The notes: generated by a model not told the origin, from the sequence alone. A DNA stretch of 5,618 nt from Phycisphaerales bacterium (GCA_026982035.1 JALSHW010000033.1:1-5618), one strand, 5' to 3'. Counted from the first letter of the stretch, positions 1 through 5,618 are shown. Numbers and translations: made by a program.

Positions 1-703
1 ACAACCGATTGTTGCGGGGTGTGTGGTCGTTGGGGGGATCGTTGGGGGGGGTGAAGTAGTCGGTCCGCACGGGTGGATGGATCACCACTGCGTCACGCTC
101 GTAAGTGTCTCTGATCTGGTTGGCAATAAAGTGCGAGTTGGCGATGAACTGGGTGACATGGGTTGCGGTGCGTCGGTCCCAGTCGCGGAGCCGGTCGCCG
201 AAGTGGTCCAAGCCGGCGGCGCGGAGTTTGGATTTGAGACCGGGCTGGGTCGTGTATTGATCGGCTTGTGACCAGAGGTACCGGGCCGGGGCGTGGCAAT
301 AACAGAGGTGGGGGACACCTTGAGGTGGATTCAGCGCTTTGATGGCCGCTGAGGATGTAGAGATGAGCAGGTCGATGGGACGGCTCTGGTGATCAGCGTG
401 CAATGATCGGGTCAACTGTTCCACGGCTTTGGGATACCGAGGCAGCAACCACCGCCGAAACGGCTTGGGAAGACGATTGAGCGACGAAGTGGTGCGACCA
501 ATCGCGTCGATGGCGGGGGTGATGGGATCACCCGAATCAAACATCGTATAGATGGTGGTGATCCGATGCCCAGAGTTGAGCAAATGGGCGGCGATGGCGT
601 CAAGGACCAACTCCCCGCCACGGCGAGCCACAAGCCAATCGTGGGCCAAGGCAATGGTCAGCGATCCGGTGGGGCTGGGGGGCTTGGGGGGTGATGTGGG
701 CAT
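1..703 (-). CDS. Family GT4 glycosyltransferase, N-terminal part (runs off left edge)
   Basis: Reading the minus strand from the ATG at 703-701 gives 234 codons with no stop up to the window edge, so only the N-terminal (acceptor-side) Rossmann domain is present. Visible motifs are AHDWL (20-24), RGGE (28-31), STSSAAIK (115-122), HLCYCHAPARYLW (132-144), WDRRTA (175-180), FIANSHFIANQI (186-197) and IHPPV (208-212). This series is characteristic of the GT4 branch that includes WbaZ-like mannosyltransferases of O-antigen and exopolysaccharide synthesis. Such enzymes transfer a sugar from a nucleotide donor to a lipid-linked or glycan acceptor on the cytoplasmic side of the membrane. Donor and acceptor cannot be read here, because the donor-binding C-terminal domain with its E-x7-E motif lies outside the window. 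The N-terminus is proline-rich (residues 2-11) and no Shine-Dalgarno site precedes the ATG, so the exact start is uncertain. The gene is divergent from the amidohydrolase. Confidence 0.88.
   Translation of the reverse strand, partial: MPTSPPKPPSPTGSLTIALAHDWLVARRGGELVLDAIAAHLLNSGHRITTIYTMFDSGDPITPAIDAIGRTTSSLNRLPKPFRRWLLPRYPKAVEQLTRSLHADHQSRPIDLLISTSSAAIKALNPPQGVPHLCYCHAPARYLWSQADQYTTQPGLKSKLRAAGLDHFGDRLRDWDRRTATHVTQFIANSHFIANQIRDTYERDAVVIHPPVRTDYFTPPNDPPNDHTPRNNRL
27..50. repeat. 12-bp tandem duplication inside the glycosyltransferase gene
   Basis: On the plus strand TCGTTGGGGGG occurs at 27-37 and again at 39-49, giving a 12-bp unit present twice. On the coding (minus) strand it encodes PPND-PPND at residues 219-226. 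This lies just after the PPV-x-x-D-x-F motif, in the linker between the two Rossmann domains. It keeps the reading frame. The second copy continues into a run of eight G (44-51). Confidence 0.6.
671..700 (+). other. Candidate G-quadruplex motif at the 5' end of the glycosyltransferase gene
   Basis: Four G-tracts lie close together on the plus strand: G4 at 671-674, G6 at 677-682, G6 at 686-691 and G3 at 698-700. The loops are 2, 3 and 6 bases, which fits the canonical G3+N1-7 pattern. The stretch starts one base from the start codon of the minus-strand gene and encodes its proline-rich N-terminus. Whether it folds in the cell is unknown, and codon bias for CCC proline could produce it by itself. 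Confidence 0.45.
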
Positions 704-733
704 TGTGGGAATAACTAACTGATCGGTTGGGTC

Positions 734-751
734 TATGCTTGTTGACCAACA
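734..751 (+). promoter_or_regulatory. Weak candidate -10 element and small palindrome between divergent genes
   Basis: TATGCT at 734-739 resembles a sigma-70 -10 box, but no good -35 hexamer lies 16-18 bases upstream. Overlapping the next bases is TGTTGACCAACA at 740-751, with 5-base arms TGTTG/CAACA around a 2-base centre. Its position between a minus-strand glycosyltransferase gene and a plus-strand amidohydrolase gene suits a promoter or operator. The sequence support is weak. Confidence 0.2.
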
Positions 752-789
752 GGTATTGGCTGCCGGCGTTGACTGGGGCCGGATGCTTC

Positions 790-795
790 AGGAGG
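790..795 (+). promoter_or_regulatory. Shine-Dalgarno site of the amidohydrolase gene
   Basis: AGGAGG ends 8 bases before the ATG at 804. This decides the start against the upstream in-frame TTG at 735, which has no such site. Confidence 0.85.
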
Positions 796-803
796 ATAGA
801 CCG

Positions 804-1907
804 ATGAGCGAGCAAACCCAGATGAGCCCTGCGAATCGACTCGGGCTCGACTATCGAGCCCAGGCCAAGATACTGGGCGATCCGGTCGTTCCGATCATTG
901 ATGGGCATGCCCATATCAATGGCTCACGGGCTGCGGAAGTGTACAAAGAGGTCTGCGATCTCTATGGGATTGAGCGGGTGTATTCCCAGACCCAACTTGC
1001 CCAGGCCCATGCCGTCAAGGAGGTGCTGGGGGAGCGGGTTCGATTTGTGGCGATCCCCGAATACATGCACGAAGATCGGGCGTGGGCATTTACTGAGGGG
1101 TTTTTGGAGAATCTCGAACACTGGCACGCACTCGGAGCGCGGATGGTCAAGTTCTGGGGGGCGCCGCGATTGCGAGAATTGACCGAAGCGATCGGATTGT
1201 CTGCTGAGGAGCTGGTGCCTTTTGACTCGCCTTGGCGGATGAAGATTGCGGACCGGGCAAAGGAACTGGGGATGGGGCTGATGGTTCATGTGGCCGACCC
1301 GGATACCTGGTTTGCGACCAAATACAAGGATGCTTCGATCTATGGCACCAAAAAAGACCAATACGAATCACTCCACCGACTGATCGAACGAACCGGCATG
1401 ACTTGTCTGGGGGCCCACATGGCTGGCTCGCCTGAAGACCTGGGTTTTTTGAGTGTGTTGCTGGATCGGCATCCGGGGTTGGTTGTTGATACCAGCGCGA
1501 CCAAATGGATGGTGCGTGAGTTGAGCAAGCATCCAACCGACGAGTTGGTCGGATTCTTCAAGAAGTATGAAGGACGCATCATTTTTGGTTCCGACATTGT
1601 CACCCATGACGAGCATCTTGTGTCGACTGATCAAGACCATCCTGGATTTGGCAATCAACTCGCCAACAGCCAGAATGAGGCCTTCGATCTGTACGCTTCG
1701 CGGTACTGGGCGTTGCGAACGATGTTTGAGACCGATTACCGCGGTGAGTCCAACATTGCTGATCCAGATTTGGCCATGTGTGATCCAGATCGGTATGACG
1801 CGATGAGTGCCCCGGTTTTGCATGGACATGGGCTTGATGAGTCCTTTCTCAAGGTGTTGTATCGGGGGGCTTGTGAAGGGACGCTTGATGTGTGGTATGG
1901 GTCTTGA
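804..1907 (+). CDS. Amidohydrolase-2 family metal-dependent hydrolase
   Basis: The product is 367 residues, a normal length for this family, and appears cytoplasmic: there is no signal peptide or membrane segment. The fold is expected to be a TIM barrel with one metal centre. The expected ligands are visible in order: DGHAHI (33-38, His35 and His37 as the HxH pair after strand 1), His162 in MVHVADP, His205 in GAHMAG, and Asp264 in FGSDI. VKFWGA (115-120) and DTSATKW (229-235) are further strand-end motifs. The family (amidohydrolase-related, Pfam PF04909) includes hydrolases and decarboxylases such as ACMSD, so the substrate and even the reaction type cannot be told from sequence. The segment at about 265-345 is a long insertion-like stretch after the Asp ligand and may form a substrate lid (inference). 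The start is set by AGGAGG at 790-795. A terminator-like hairpin follows, so it is probably transcribed alone. Confidence 0.88.
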   Translation: MSEQTQMSPANRLGLDYRAQAKILGDPVVPIIDGHAHINGSRAAEVYKEVCDLYGIERVYSQTQLAQAHAVKEVLGERVRFVAIPEYMHEDRAWAFTEGFLENLEHWHALGARMVKFWGAPRLRELTEAIGLSAEELVPFDSPWRMKIADRAKELGMGLMVHVADPDTWFATKYKDASIYGTKKDQYESLHRLIERTGMTCLGAHMAGSPEDLGFLSVLLDRHPGLVVDTSATKWMVRELSKHPTDELVGFFKKYEGRIIFGSDIVTHDEHLVSTDQDHPGFGNQLANSQNEAFDLYASRYWALRTMFETDYRGESNIADPDLAMCDPDRYDAMSAPVLHGHGLDESFLKVLYRGACEGTLDVWYGS

Positions 1908-1913
1908 TCGGCG

Positions 1914-1952
1914 AAAAAAGGCTGAAATAGGGTGAATTCGGGCTGTTTTTTT
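1914..1952 (+). terminator. Probable intrinsic terminator after the amidohydrolase gene
   Basis: The arm at 1914-1926 (A6 then GGCTGAA) can pair with 1937-1949 (TTCGGGCTG then T4) around a 10-base loop. The stem has one G-T wobble and two mismatches, and a run of seven T (1946-1952) follows it. It starts 6 bases after the stop codon. The GC part of the stem is short, so it may be a modest terminator. The A-run opposite the T-run could also give weak termination on the minus strand. Confidence 0.5.
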
Positions 1953-1973
1953 CTCTTGCTTGGGGTGGACGGC

Positions 1974-2002
1974 TTGTATTGGGTTTGGGGATCGTGTACG
2001 CT
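1974..2002 (+). promoter_or_regulatory. Weak candidate promoter for the secreted protease gene
   Basis: TTGTAT at 1974-1979 and TACGCT at 1997-2002 are spaced by 17 bases. Each matches about half of the sigma-70 consensus. It lies just after the terminator-like hairpin and would give a leader of about 110 bases before the ATG at 2120. No riboswitch fold was recognised in that leader. Confidence 0.25.
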
Positions 2003-2103
2003 GGGTCCAGTTGTTCTTTCCTGTGCCACACCATCTTCGTGGGGTCGATGGCGGCATGTCTTATTTTGGTTTTCGTGGATCAGGTTGTGGCGTTGGCTGC
2101 AAC

Positions 2104-2110
2104 GAGGAGG
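2104..2110 (+). promoter_or_regulatory. Shine-Dalgarno site of the protease gene
   Basis: GAGGAGG ends 9 bases before the ATG at 2120, and directly abuts another in-frame ATG at 2111 that would be too close. This supports 2120 as the start. The open frame itself reaches back to a TTG at 1979, with another in-frame ATG at 2048. Confidence 0.75.
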
Positions 2111-2119
2111 ATGGTCTTT

Positions 2120-4324
2120 ATGCGTACGCTGCGTTCAGTTTTGGTTTTGATGTCGGTTTCGGGTTGTGCGATGGGTTCATTGGCGGGGCCAGATGGCGAT
2201 GCTTTCGTAGGTGAGTCTGTGGAGGTGCTTGAGGCCGATTATCGACAGATTGAGATGGCGATTAATTCGGGGGGTGTGGTTGGTGCTTTGGTGCTCGCTG
2301 ATCGTCAAGGCGGGGCATTTGACGGAACTCGAGCATCCCAAGAACCGGTGTGGTCAACGGTGGTTCGGGTTGAAGATGCGGCGTGGCTTCGAATTGAGTT
2401 CTCACATGTGGATTTGTCGTCGGCCACCGACGATGCCCGTGAAAGCTATCTCCGTGTCACTTCATTACTCGATGGGTATGAGCAGTATTTGGACTTTGAC
2501 GCTTTGCAGGTCTGGGGGAACACGACGGCGTATTTCAATGGCAACGCAGTGCGCGTTGAGATCATGGCTTCGCCTGGTTCGATGACCGCGGATCGGGTGG
2601 AGATTTCAGGTGTTCAGGCATCGGCGCCGGTGAATCCAGCGACGATCTGTGGATCGGTTGATGATCGGGCGTTGTCGAGTGATCCGCGGGATGCTCGGTT
2701 GATGCCTGTTGGGTGTTCGGCGTGGTTGTTTGGCGATCATGGCAGTACGATGTTGACGGCCGGTCATTGCGGTCCTTCGGGTGGCAATGTGGTGCAGTTC
2801 AATGTGCCATTGTCGACCAGTGGTGGGGGGTATCAGAATCCGCCGCCTCAGGATCAGTATGTGCTTGATGGGGCATCGGTTCAGACGCAAGTCGGGGGTT
2901 TTTCGTTGGGCAATGATTGGGGGTTCTTTGGGGTTTTTGACAACACTGGTACGGGTCTTTCGCCTTTGGCGGCGCAGGGACAATCACATACTTTGGCCAG
3001 TTCGCCAATTGCCAACGATGGGCGTCCGATTCGGATTACTGGTTATGGCACGGTTTCTTCTCCGGTTCCCAGAAGTTGGAATGGTGCCCAGAAAACCCAT
3101 GTTGGGCCGTTCCGTGGATACTCAGGCAATGTCGTTCGCTACACCACCGACACCACTGGAGGCAACTCCGGCTCGGTGATCCTCGATGACGACAACAACC
3201 AGGCCATCGGTATCCACACCAACGGCGGGTGCAGCGTTGGAGGCGGATGGAACAACGGGTGCAATCTTTTTAATGCTGGCTTGCAGAACGCGCTGAATAA
3301 TCCGACCGGGATCGCGGCTCCACGAACGATCCAAGCGATGGTGGTTCCGGCTCCGGACTTTATTTCTCCCGATGGCGGAGAGATGGTGCGGTTGGTGATT
3401 TCTAATTTCCAAGATCGAACCATGGTCGGAACTCCGGAACTGTTTGTAGACAACGGATCGGGGTATGTTGCGATTCCAACGACCATGGTCAACACCACCA
3501 CCTTTGAAGCTCCGCTCCCGGCCACCGAGTGTGGCGGCACCCTGTCGTATTACTTCCAGATCGACGATACCGATGGCAACACCACCCAATACCCAGATGG
3601 TGGCCCATTGGCAGCACTCGGCACCATTGCCCTTGACAATTTGATTGTTGGGGTGGAGGATAATTTCCAAACCGCAGCCGGATGGGTGGTTTCCAACTCC
3701 GAAGTCACCGATGGAGCGTGGGAACGATTGGCACCGATTTCAACGACGGCCAACGGCGGGCCTGCCAGCGATGCCGATGGGTCGGGCGTGTGCTTTATTA
3801 CGGGCCGGGGAATTTTTGAAGATCTCGATGGTGGAACTTCGACGATCACCTCGCAGTTTTATGACGCCGCTTCGATTCAAGACGCAACGGTGAGTTTCTA
3901 TGCGTGGGTCAACACCTCAGCCGACGAACGGATGGTGGTGGAGTTCTCGCCCAATGTCGGAATCAACTGGTATCCGGTTGATGAGATTGATGACACCGAT
4001 GGCTGGGAAATTCGCCGCTACCGGATTGCTGATTTTACAGAACCAACGGCCATTTTCAAGGTTCGGATTTCGATAACCGACGAAGGTGGGGATTCATTGG
4101 TTGAAGGTGGTGTTGATGGGTTCAGTATTGCGACATTCATCTGTGATGATGGCGGATGTGTTGCCGACTTCACTGGTGAGGGCGATCTGAACTTCCTGGA
4201 TGTTTCAGCATTCTTGACGGCCTTTGGAGACCAAGACCCGTCAGCCGATCTGACCGGCGAGGGTGATTTTAACTTTCTGGATGTTTCGGCGTTCCTGACG
4301 GCCTTTGGTGCTGGGTGTCCGTAG
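2120..4324 (+). CDS. Secreted multidomain S1-family serine protease with two dockerin-like C-terminal repeats
   Basis: The product is 734 residues. Residues 1-22 form a signal peptide, with a likely cut after SLA (20-22); VSGC at 13-16 could instead be a lipobox. Residues about 75-165 are a beta-rich domain around WLRIEF (89-94) and SYLRVTSLLDGYEQYLDF. The chymotrypsin-fold domain spans about 177-395. Its triad is His216 in LTAGHC, Asp266 in NDWGFF and Ser350 in GGNSGS; Cys199 and Cys217 probably form the disulfide that flanks the His. GIHTNGG (364-370) with His366 resembles the S1 site of glutamyl endopeptidases (V8/S1B type), so cleavage after acidic residues is possible (inference). Residues about 400-510 are an Ig-like beta region, 513-675 a jelly-roll-like region, and 683-730 two dockerin-like Ca-binding repeats, probably for surface attachment or partner binding. 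It likely acts outside the cytoplasm on proteins. Triad and export are clear; the substrate is not. Third-position C content jumps near 3120. Confidence 0.9.
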   Translation: MRTLRSVLVLMSVSGCAMGSLAGPDGDAFVGESVEVLEADYRQIEMAINSGGVVGALVLADRQGGAFDGTRASQEPVWSTVVRVEDAAWLRIEFSHVDLSSATDDARESYLRVTSLLDGYEQYLDFDALQVWGNTTAYFNGNAVRVEIMASPGSMTADRVEISGVQASAPVNPATICGSVDDRALSSDPRDARLMPVGCSAWLFGDHGSTMLTAGHCGPSGGNVVQFNVPLSTSGGGYQNPPPQDQYVLDGASVQTQVGGFSLGNDWGFFGVFDNTGTGLSPLAAQGQSHTLASSPIANDGRPIRITGYGTVSSPVPRSWNGAQKTHVGPFRGYSGNVVRYTTDTTGGNSGSVILDDDNNQAIGIHTNGGCSVGGGWNNGCNLFNAGLQNALNNPTGIAAPRTIQAMVVPAPDFISPDGGEMVRLVISNFQDRTMVGTPELFVDNGSGYVAIPTTMVNTTTFEAPLPATECGGTLSYYFQIDDTDGNTTQYPDGGPLAALGTIALDNLIVGVEDNFQTAAGWVVSNSEVTDGAWERLAPISTTANGGPASDADGSGVCFITGRGIFEDLDGGTSTITSQFYDAASIQDATVSFYAWVNTSADERMVVEFSPNVGINWYPVDEIDDTDGWEIRRYRIADFTEPTAIFKVRISITDEGGDSLVEGGVDGFSIATFICDDGGCVADFTGEGDLNFLDVSAFLTAFGDQDPSADLTGEGDFNFLDVSAFLTAFGAGCP
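4166..4309 (+). repeat. Two tandem dockerin-like repeats in the protease gene
   Basis: Two 63-bp units, at 4166-4228 and 4247-4309, have a period of 81 bp. They encode 21-residue repeats that match at 19 positions; by hand count 50 of 63 bases are identical. Each has a calcium-loop pattern D-x-T-x-E-x-D-x-N-x-x-D (first at residues 683-694, second at 710-721) followed by VSAFLTAFG, a short amphipathic helix. This matches the dockerin/EF-hand loop plan, and I recall such tails being annotated as GC-type dockerin in Phycisphaerae. Many base differences are synonymous, which suggests an old duplication kept by selection on the protein. Confidence 0.8.
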
Positions 4325-4355
4325 TGGGTTGCCGTGTAGCGGGTTGTTGATCACA

Positions 4356-4973
4356 TCAGCGAGTCGGTGTTGCACGGGCTGCCAATGCTTCGACGCGCGA
4401 GGCCAGTTCGCTTGCGCTTTGCTCGTCGAGTTTGGTGGCAAACTTGATGTGTATTTCGGGGGTGATGAGTGGATCGGAGAAGCCGGGGGTTCTTCGGGTG
4501 AGTCGGAGTGGAGCGTTGCGGATTGATCCAGAGATGGAGTTTTTGGTGATGTTTCCGCCTGGGATCATGAAGCCAGCGCCGTCGTAGACCCCGATCTCGC
4601 CTTGGGTGATGACGATCCAGCGGATGGCCGCTGAGGCGGCGGTGGGTTCGATGGGGGTTCGTCCGGGTTTGGGTTTGAGGAAGAGGTGGACTTGGGCGAT
4701 GGTGCCTGTGATCTGGGACCAGTCTTGTGATTCGGTGAAGAAGGCGGCGAGTTCGTCGTCGGACAGGTCGGTGAGGTAGACATCGGCGGTGTTTTTGTCT
4801 GCAAACTGATAGGCCCGGGTGGGATACTGGGTTTCAAATGTCAGGCCTACCGAGTCTTGGACGGTGCTCGATCCAGATGACCCTCTGAATCCGACGCCCA
4901 AACATCCACCTAGGATAGAGGGAAGAAGGAATAGTGAGGCGAGAAGGCATGTTTTTCCAAAGGCATGGTTCAT
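4356..4973 (-). CDS. Predicted lipoprotein of unknown function
   Basis: The product is 205 residues from the ATG at 4973-4971. I chose this start because it gives a clean lipoprotein signal: Lys7, a hydrophobic stretch (9-21) and the lipobox LGGC with Cys24 as the lipidated residue. The frame extends upstream to a TTG at 5012, but that would put 13 polar residues before the signal. A flexible Gly/Ser stretch follows the Cys (31-36). The body has DVYLTDLSDDELAAFF (64-79), a central beta-rich part around IVITQGEIGVYDGAGFMIPGG (120-140), and a C-terminal helix (about 182-200). No catalytic motif or known domain is recognised. It should be anchored in a membrane, facing the periplasm. There is no Shine-Dalgarno site. 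The gene is convergent with the protease (31 bp between stops, no hairpin seen) and divergent from the gene at 5095. Confidence 0.75.
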   Translation of the reverse strand: MNHAFGKTCLLASLFLLPSILGGCLGVGFRGSSGSSTVQDSVGLTFETQYPTRAYQFADKNTADVYLTDLSDDELAAFFTESQDWSQITGTIAQVHLFLKPKPGRTPIEPTAASAAIRWIVITQGEIGVYDGAGFMIPGGNITKNSISGSIRNAPLRLTRRTPGFSDPLITPEIHIKFATKLDEQSASELASRVEALAARATPTR

Positions 4974-5046
4974 GGCGGGACTGTAGGGCGTTGAGAGGTC
5001 GATAGTGTCCAAGGTGTTGGAACCTCTGTTGAGCCGTATGCGGATT

Positions 5047-5081
5047 GATTGGGTGTGAAAGGATGGTGCTCGATTGGGTGT
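5047..5081. repeat. 10-bp direct repeat in the divergent intergenic region
   Basis: GATTGGGTGT occurs at 5047-5056 and again at 5072-5081, 25 bases start to start. Both copies lie between the lipoprotein gene (minus) and the exported TPR-like gene (plus). The arrangement suits a regulator binding two sites on nearly the same helix face, but chance in G- and T-rich DNA is also possible. The whole region 4974-5094 is only 121 bp and must hold both promoters; none is convincing by eye. Confidence 0.35.
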
Positions 5082-5094
5082 AGTTCAAAGTCGT

Positions 5095-5618
5095 ATGTTG
5101 GTGAGGTTGGCCGCGGGGTTCTTGGTTTTCTTTTTGATGGCCAATGATGCTCAGGGGCAATGTTCTTCAGGGTCGTTCCGTCTTTCAAATGGGGGAACGA
5201 TCAAATGGACTTTTTGTTTTACTTCCTCGAGTGGTGTGGGTTTGGGAGGAGGGTGGTACGGCGTCCGGAAGCCCTATTATCAGGTTCTTGAGGGGCCTGA
5301 GGTGGAACTTGTGAACTCCGACGGGTTGAATCCCGAGCATCCCAATGGGAAGTTTGTTCGATATCTTCCGATTGATCGGGCCCGGGATTTGATGGGTGGG
5401 CGAACCCGAAACGCTGAGCGGGGGAGGATCAAGGATGGGACCTGGGGTTTGCTTCACCAGTGTGATAATGATGAATGTTTCTACAAACTTGCTTCGAGTG
5501 TGGTCACTCCAAATCGAGACGATGCCCAGAAGGCGACGGAGTGGTATCTGAAATATCTTGAGGACCATCCGGGGGATTGGATTGTTGTTCGTGAGTTGGC
5601 ATTGGCGTATGCCTTGGC
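5095..5618 (+). CDS. Exported protein with TPR-like segment, N-terminal part (runs off right edge)
   Basis: From the ATG at 5095 the frame is open for 174 codons to the window edge, so the C-terminus is missing. Residues 1-22 look like a signal peptide: Arg4, a hydrophobic core at 5-15 and a cut near DAQGQ, just before Cys23. QGQC is not a lipobox. The exported part has Cys at 23, 41, 123 and 128, which could form disulfides. Residues 54-100 (around WYGVRKPYYQVLEGPEVELV) match nothing I recognise. Residues about 141-174, with A-TEWYLKYLEDHPGDW followed by ELALAYAL, fit the end of one tetratricopeptide repeat and the start of the next, so the missing part may be a TPR array (inference). No Shine-Dalgarno site is seen; an in-frame TTG at 5074 is an alternative start. 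Function unknown; TPRs suggest protein-protein contact. Confidence 0.68.
   Translation, partial: MLVRLAAGFLVFFLMANDAQGQCSSGSFRLSNGGTIKWTFCFTSSSGVGLGGGWYGVRKPYYQVLEGPEVELVNSDGLNPEHPNGKFVRYLPIDRARDLMGGRTRNAERGRIKDGTWGLLHQCDNDECFYKLASSVVTPNRDDAQKATEWYLKYLEDHPGDWIVVRELALAYAL

Noticed and set aside
23..271. Plus-strand open frame of 82 codons at the left edge
   Set aside because: It is antisense to the GT4 domain and is low-complexity, Gly/Val-rich, as expected from G-rich DNA.
742..770. TTGACC as a -35 box for the amidohydrolase gene
   Set aside because: No acceptable -10 hexamer is found 16-18 bases downstream; the bases there are GC-rich.
600..914. Minus-strand open frame across the 704-803 gap
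   Set aside because: It overlaps the starts of both the glycosyltransferase and the amidohydrolase genes in other frames and has no domain pattern.
1368..2057. Long minus-strand open frame (229 codons) opposite the amidohydrolase gene
   Set aside because: It lies antisense to a gene with clear metal-binding motifs and a Shine-Dalgarno site, shows no domain pattern, and crosses the terminator region; it is a codon-bias shadow.
3122..3670. Minus-strand open frame (182 codons) opposite the protease gene
   Set aside because: It is antisense to the conserved catalytic Ser and middle domains and coincides with the C-ending codon stretch, which removes stops on the other strand. No recognisable protein.
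4325..4355. Possible bidirectional terminator between the convergent protease and lipoprotein genes
   Set aside because: No stem of useful length and no T-run can be seen in the 31 bases.
1..5618. CRISPR array, transposase, tRNA or rRNA genes, phage or defence system
   Set aside because: No regularly spaced repeats, terminal inverted repeats, cloverleaf arms or matching protein motifs were seen on either strand.

Overview
The window looks like chromosomal DNA from a planctomycete, most likely of the class Phycisphaerae. The main clue is the C-terminus of the large secreted protease at 2120-4324. It carries two near-identical repeats of the form DxTGEGDxNFLDVSAFLTAFG and then a terminal Cys-Pro, a dockerin-like tail I associate with exported proteins of that group. 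Other signs fit: several exported proteins of unknown function, Shine-Dalgarno sites on only some genes, and a G-rich plus strand. The assignment is inference from protein style; no rRNA, tRNA or marker gene is present.

Layout, left to right. (1) 1-703, minus strand: the N-terminal 234 residues of a family GT4 glycosyltransferase, running off the left edge. (2) 704-803: a short divergent intergenic region. (3) 804-1907, plus strand: a complete amidohydrolase-2 family metal-dependent hydrolase of 367 residues with a strong Shine-Dalgarno site, followed by a probable intrinsic terminator. (4) 1953-2119: a leader with a weak candidate promoter. (5) 2120-4324, plus strand: a complete 734-residue secreted S1-family serine protease. 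It has a signal peptide, an N-terminal beta-rich domain, a catalytic domain with an intact His/Asp/Ser triad, a middle beta domain, a jelly-roll-like domain and two dockerin-like repeats. (6) 4356-4973, minus strand: a 205-residue predicted lipoprotein of unknown function, convergent with the protease. (7) 4974-5094: a divergent intergenic region with a 10-bp direct repeat. (8) 5095-5618, plus strand: the N-terminal 174 residues of an exported, Cys-containing protein with a TPR-like segment, running off the right edge.

The genes do not form an evident operon: orientation changes at nearly every boundary, and the one co-directional pair (amidohydrolase and protease) is separated by a terminator-like hairpin. 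The shared theme is the cell envelope (glycan synthesis, exported protease, lipoprotein, exported TPR-like protein), but no single pathway is indicated. I see no mobile element, CRISPR array, RNA gene or obvious new defence system. The most interesting points are the glutamyl-endopeptidase-like S1 site and dockerin-like tail of the protease, an abrupt codon-usage shift inside its gene, a G-quadruplex motif at the start of the glycosyltransferase gene, and the direct repeats in the second divergent region.
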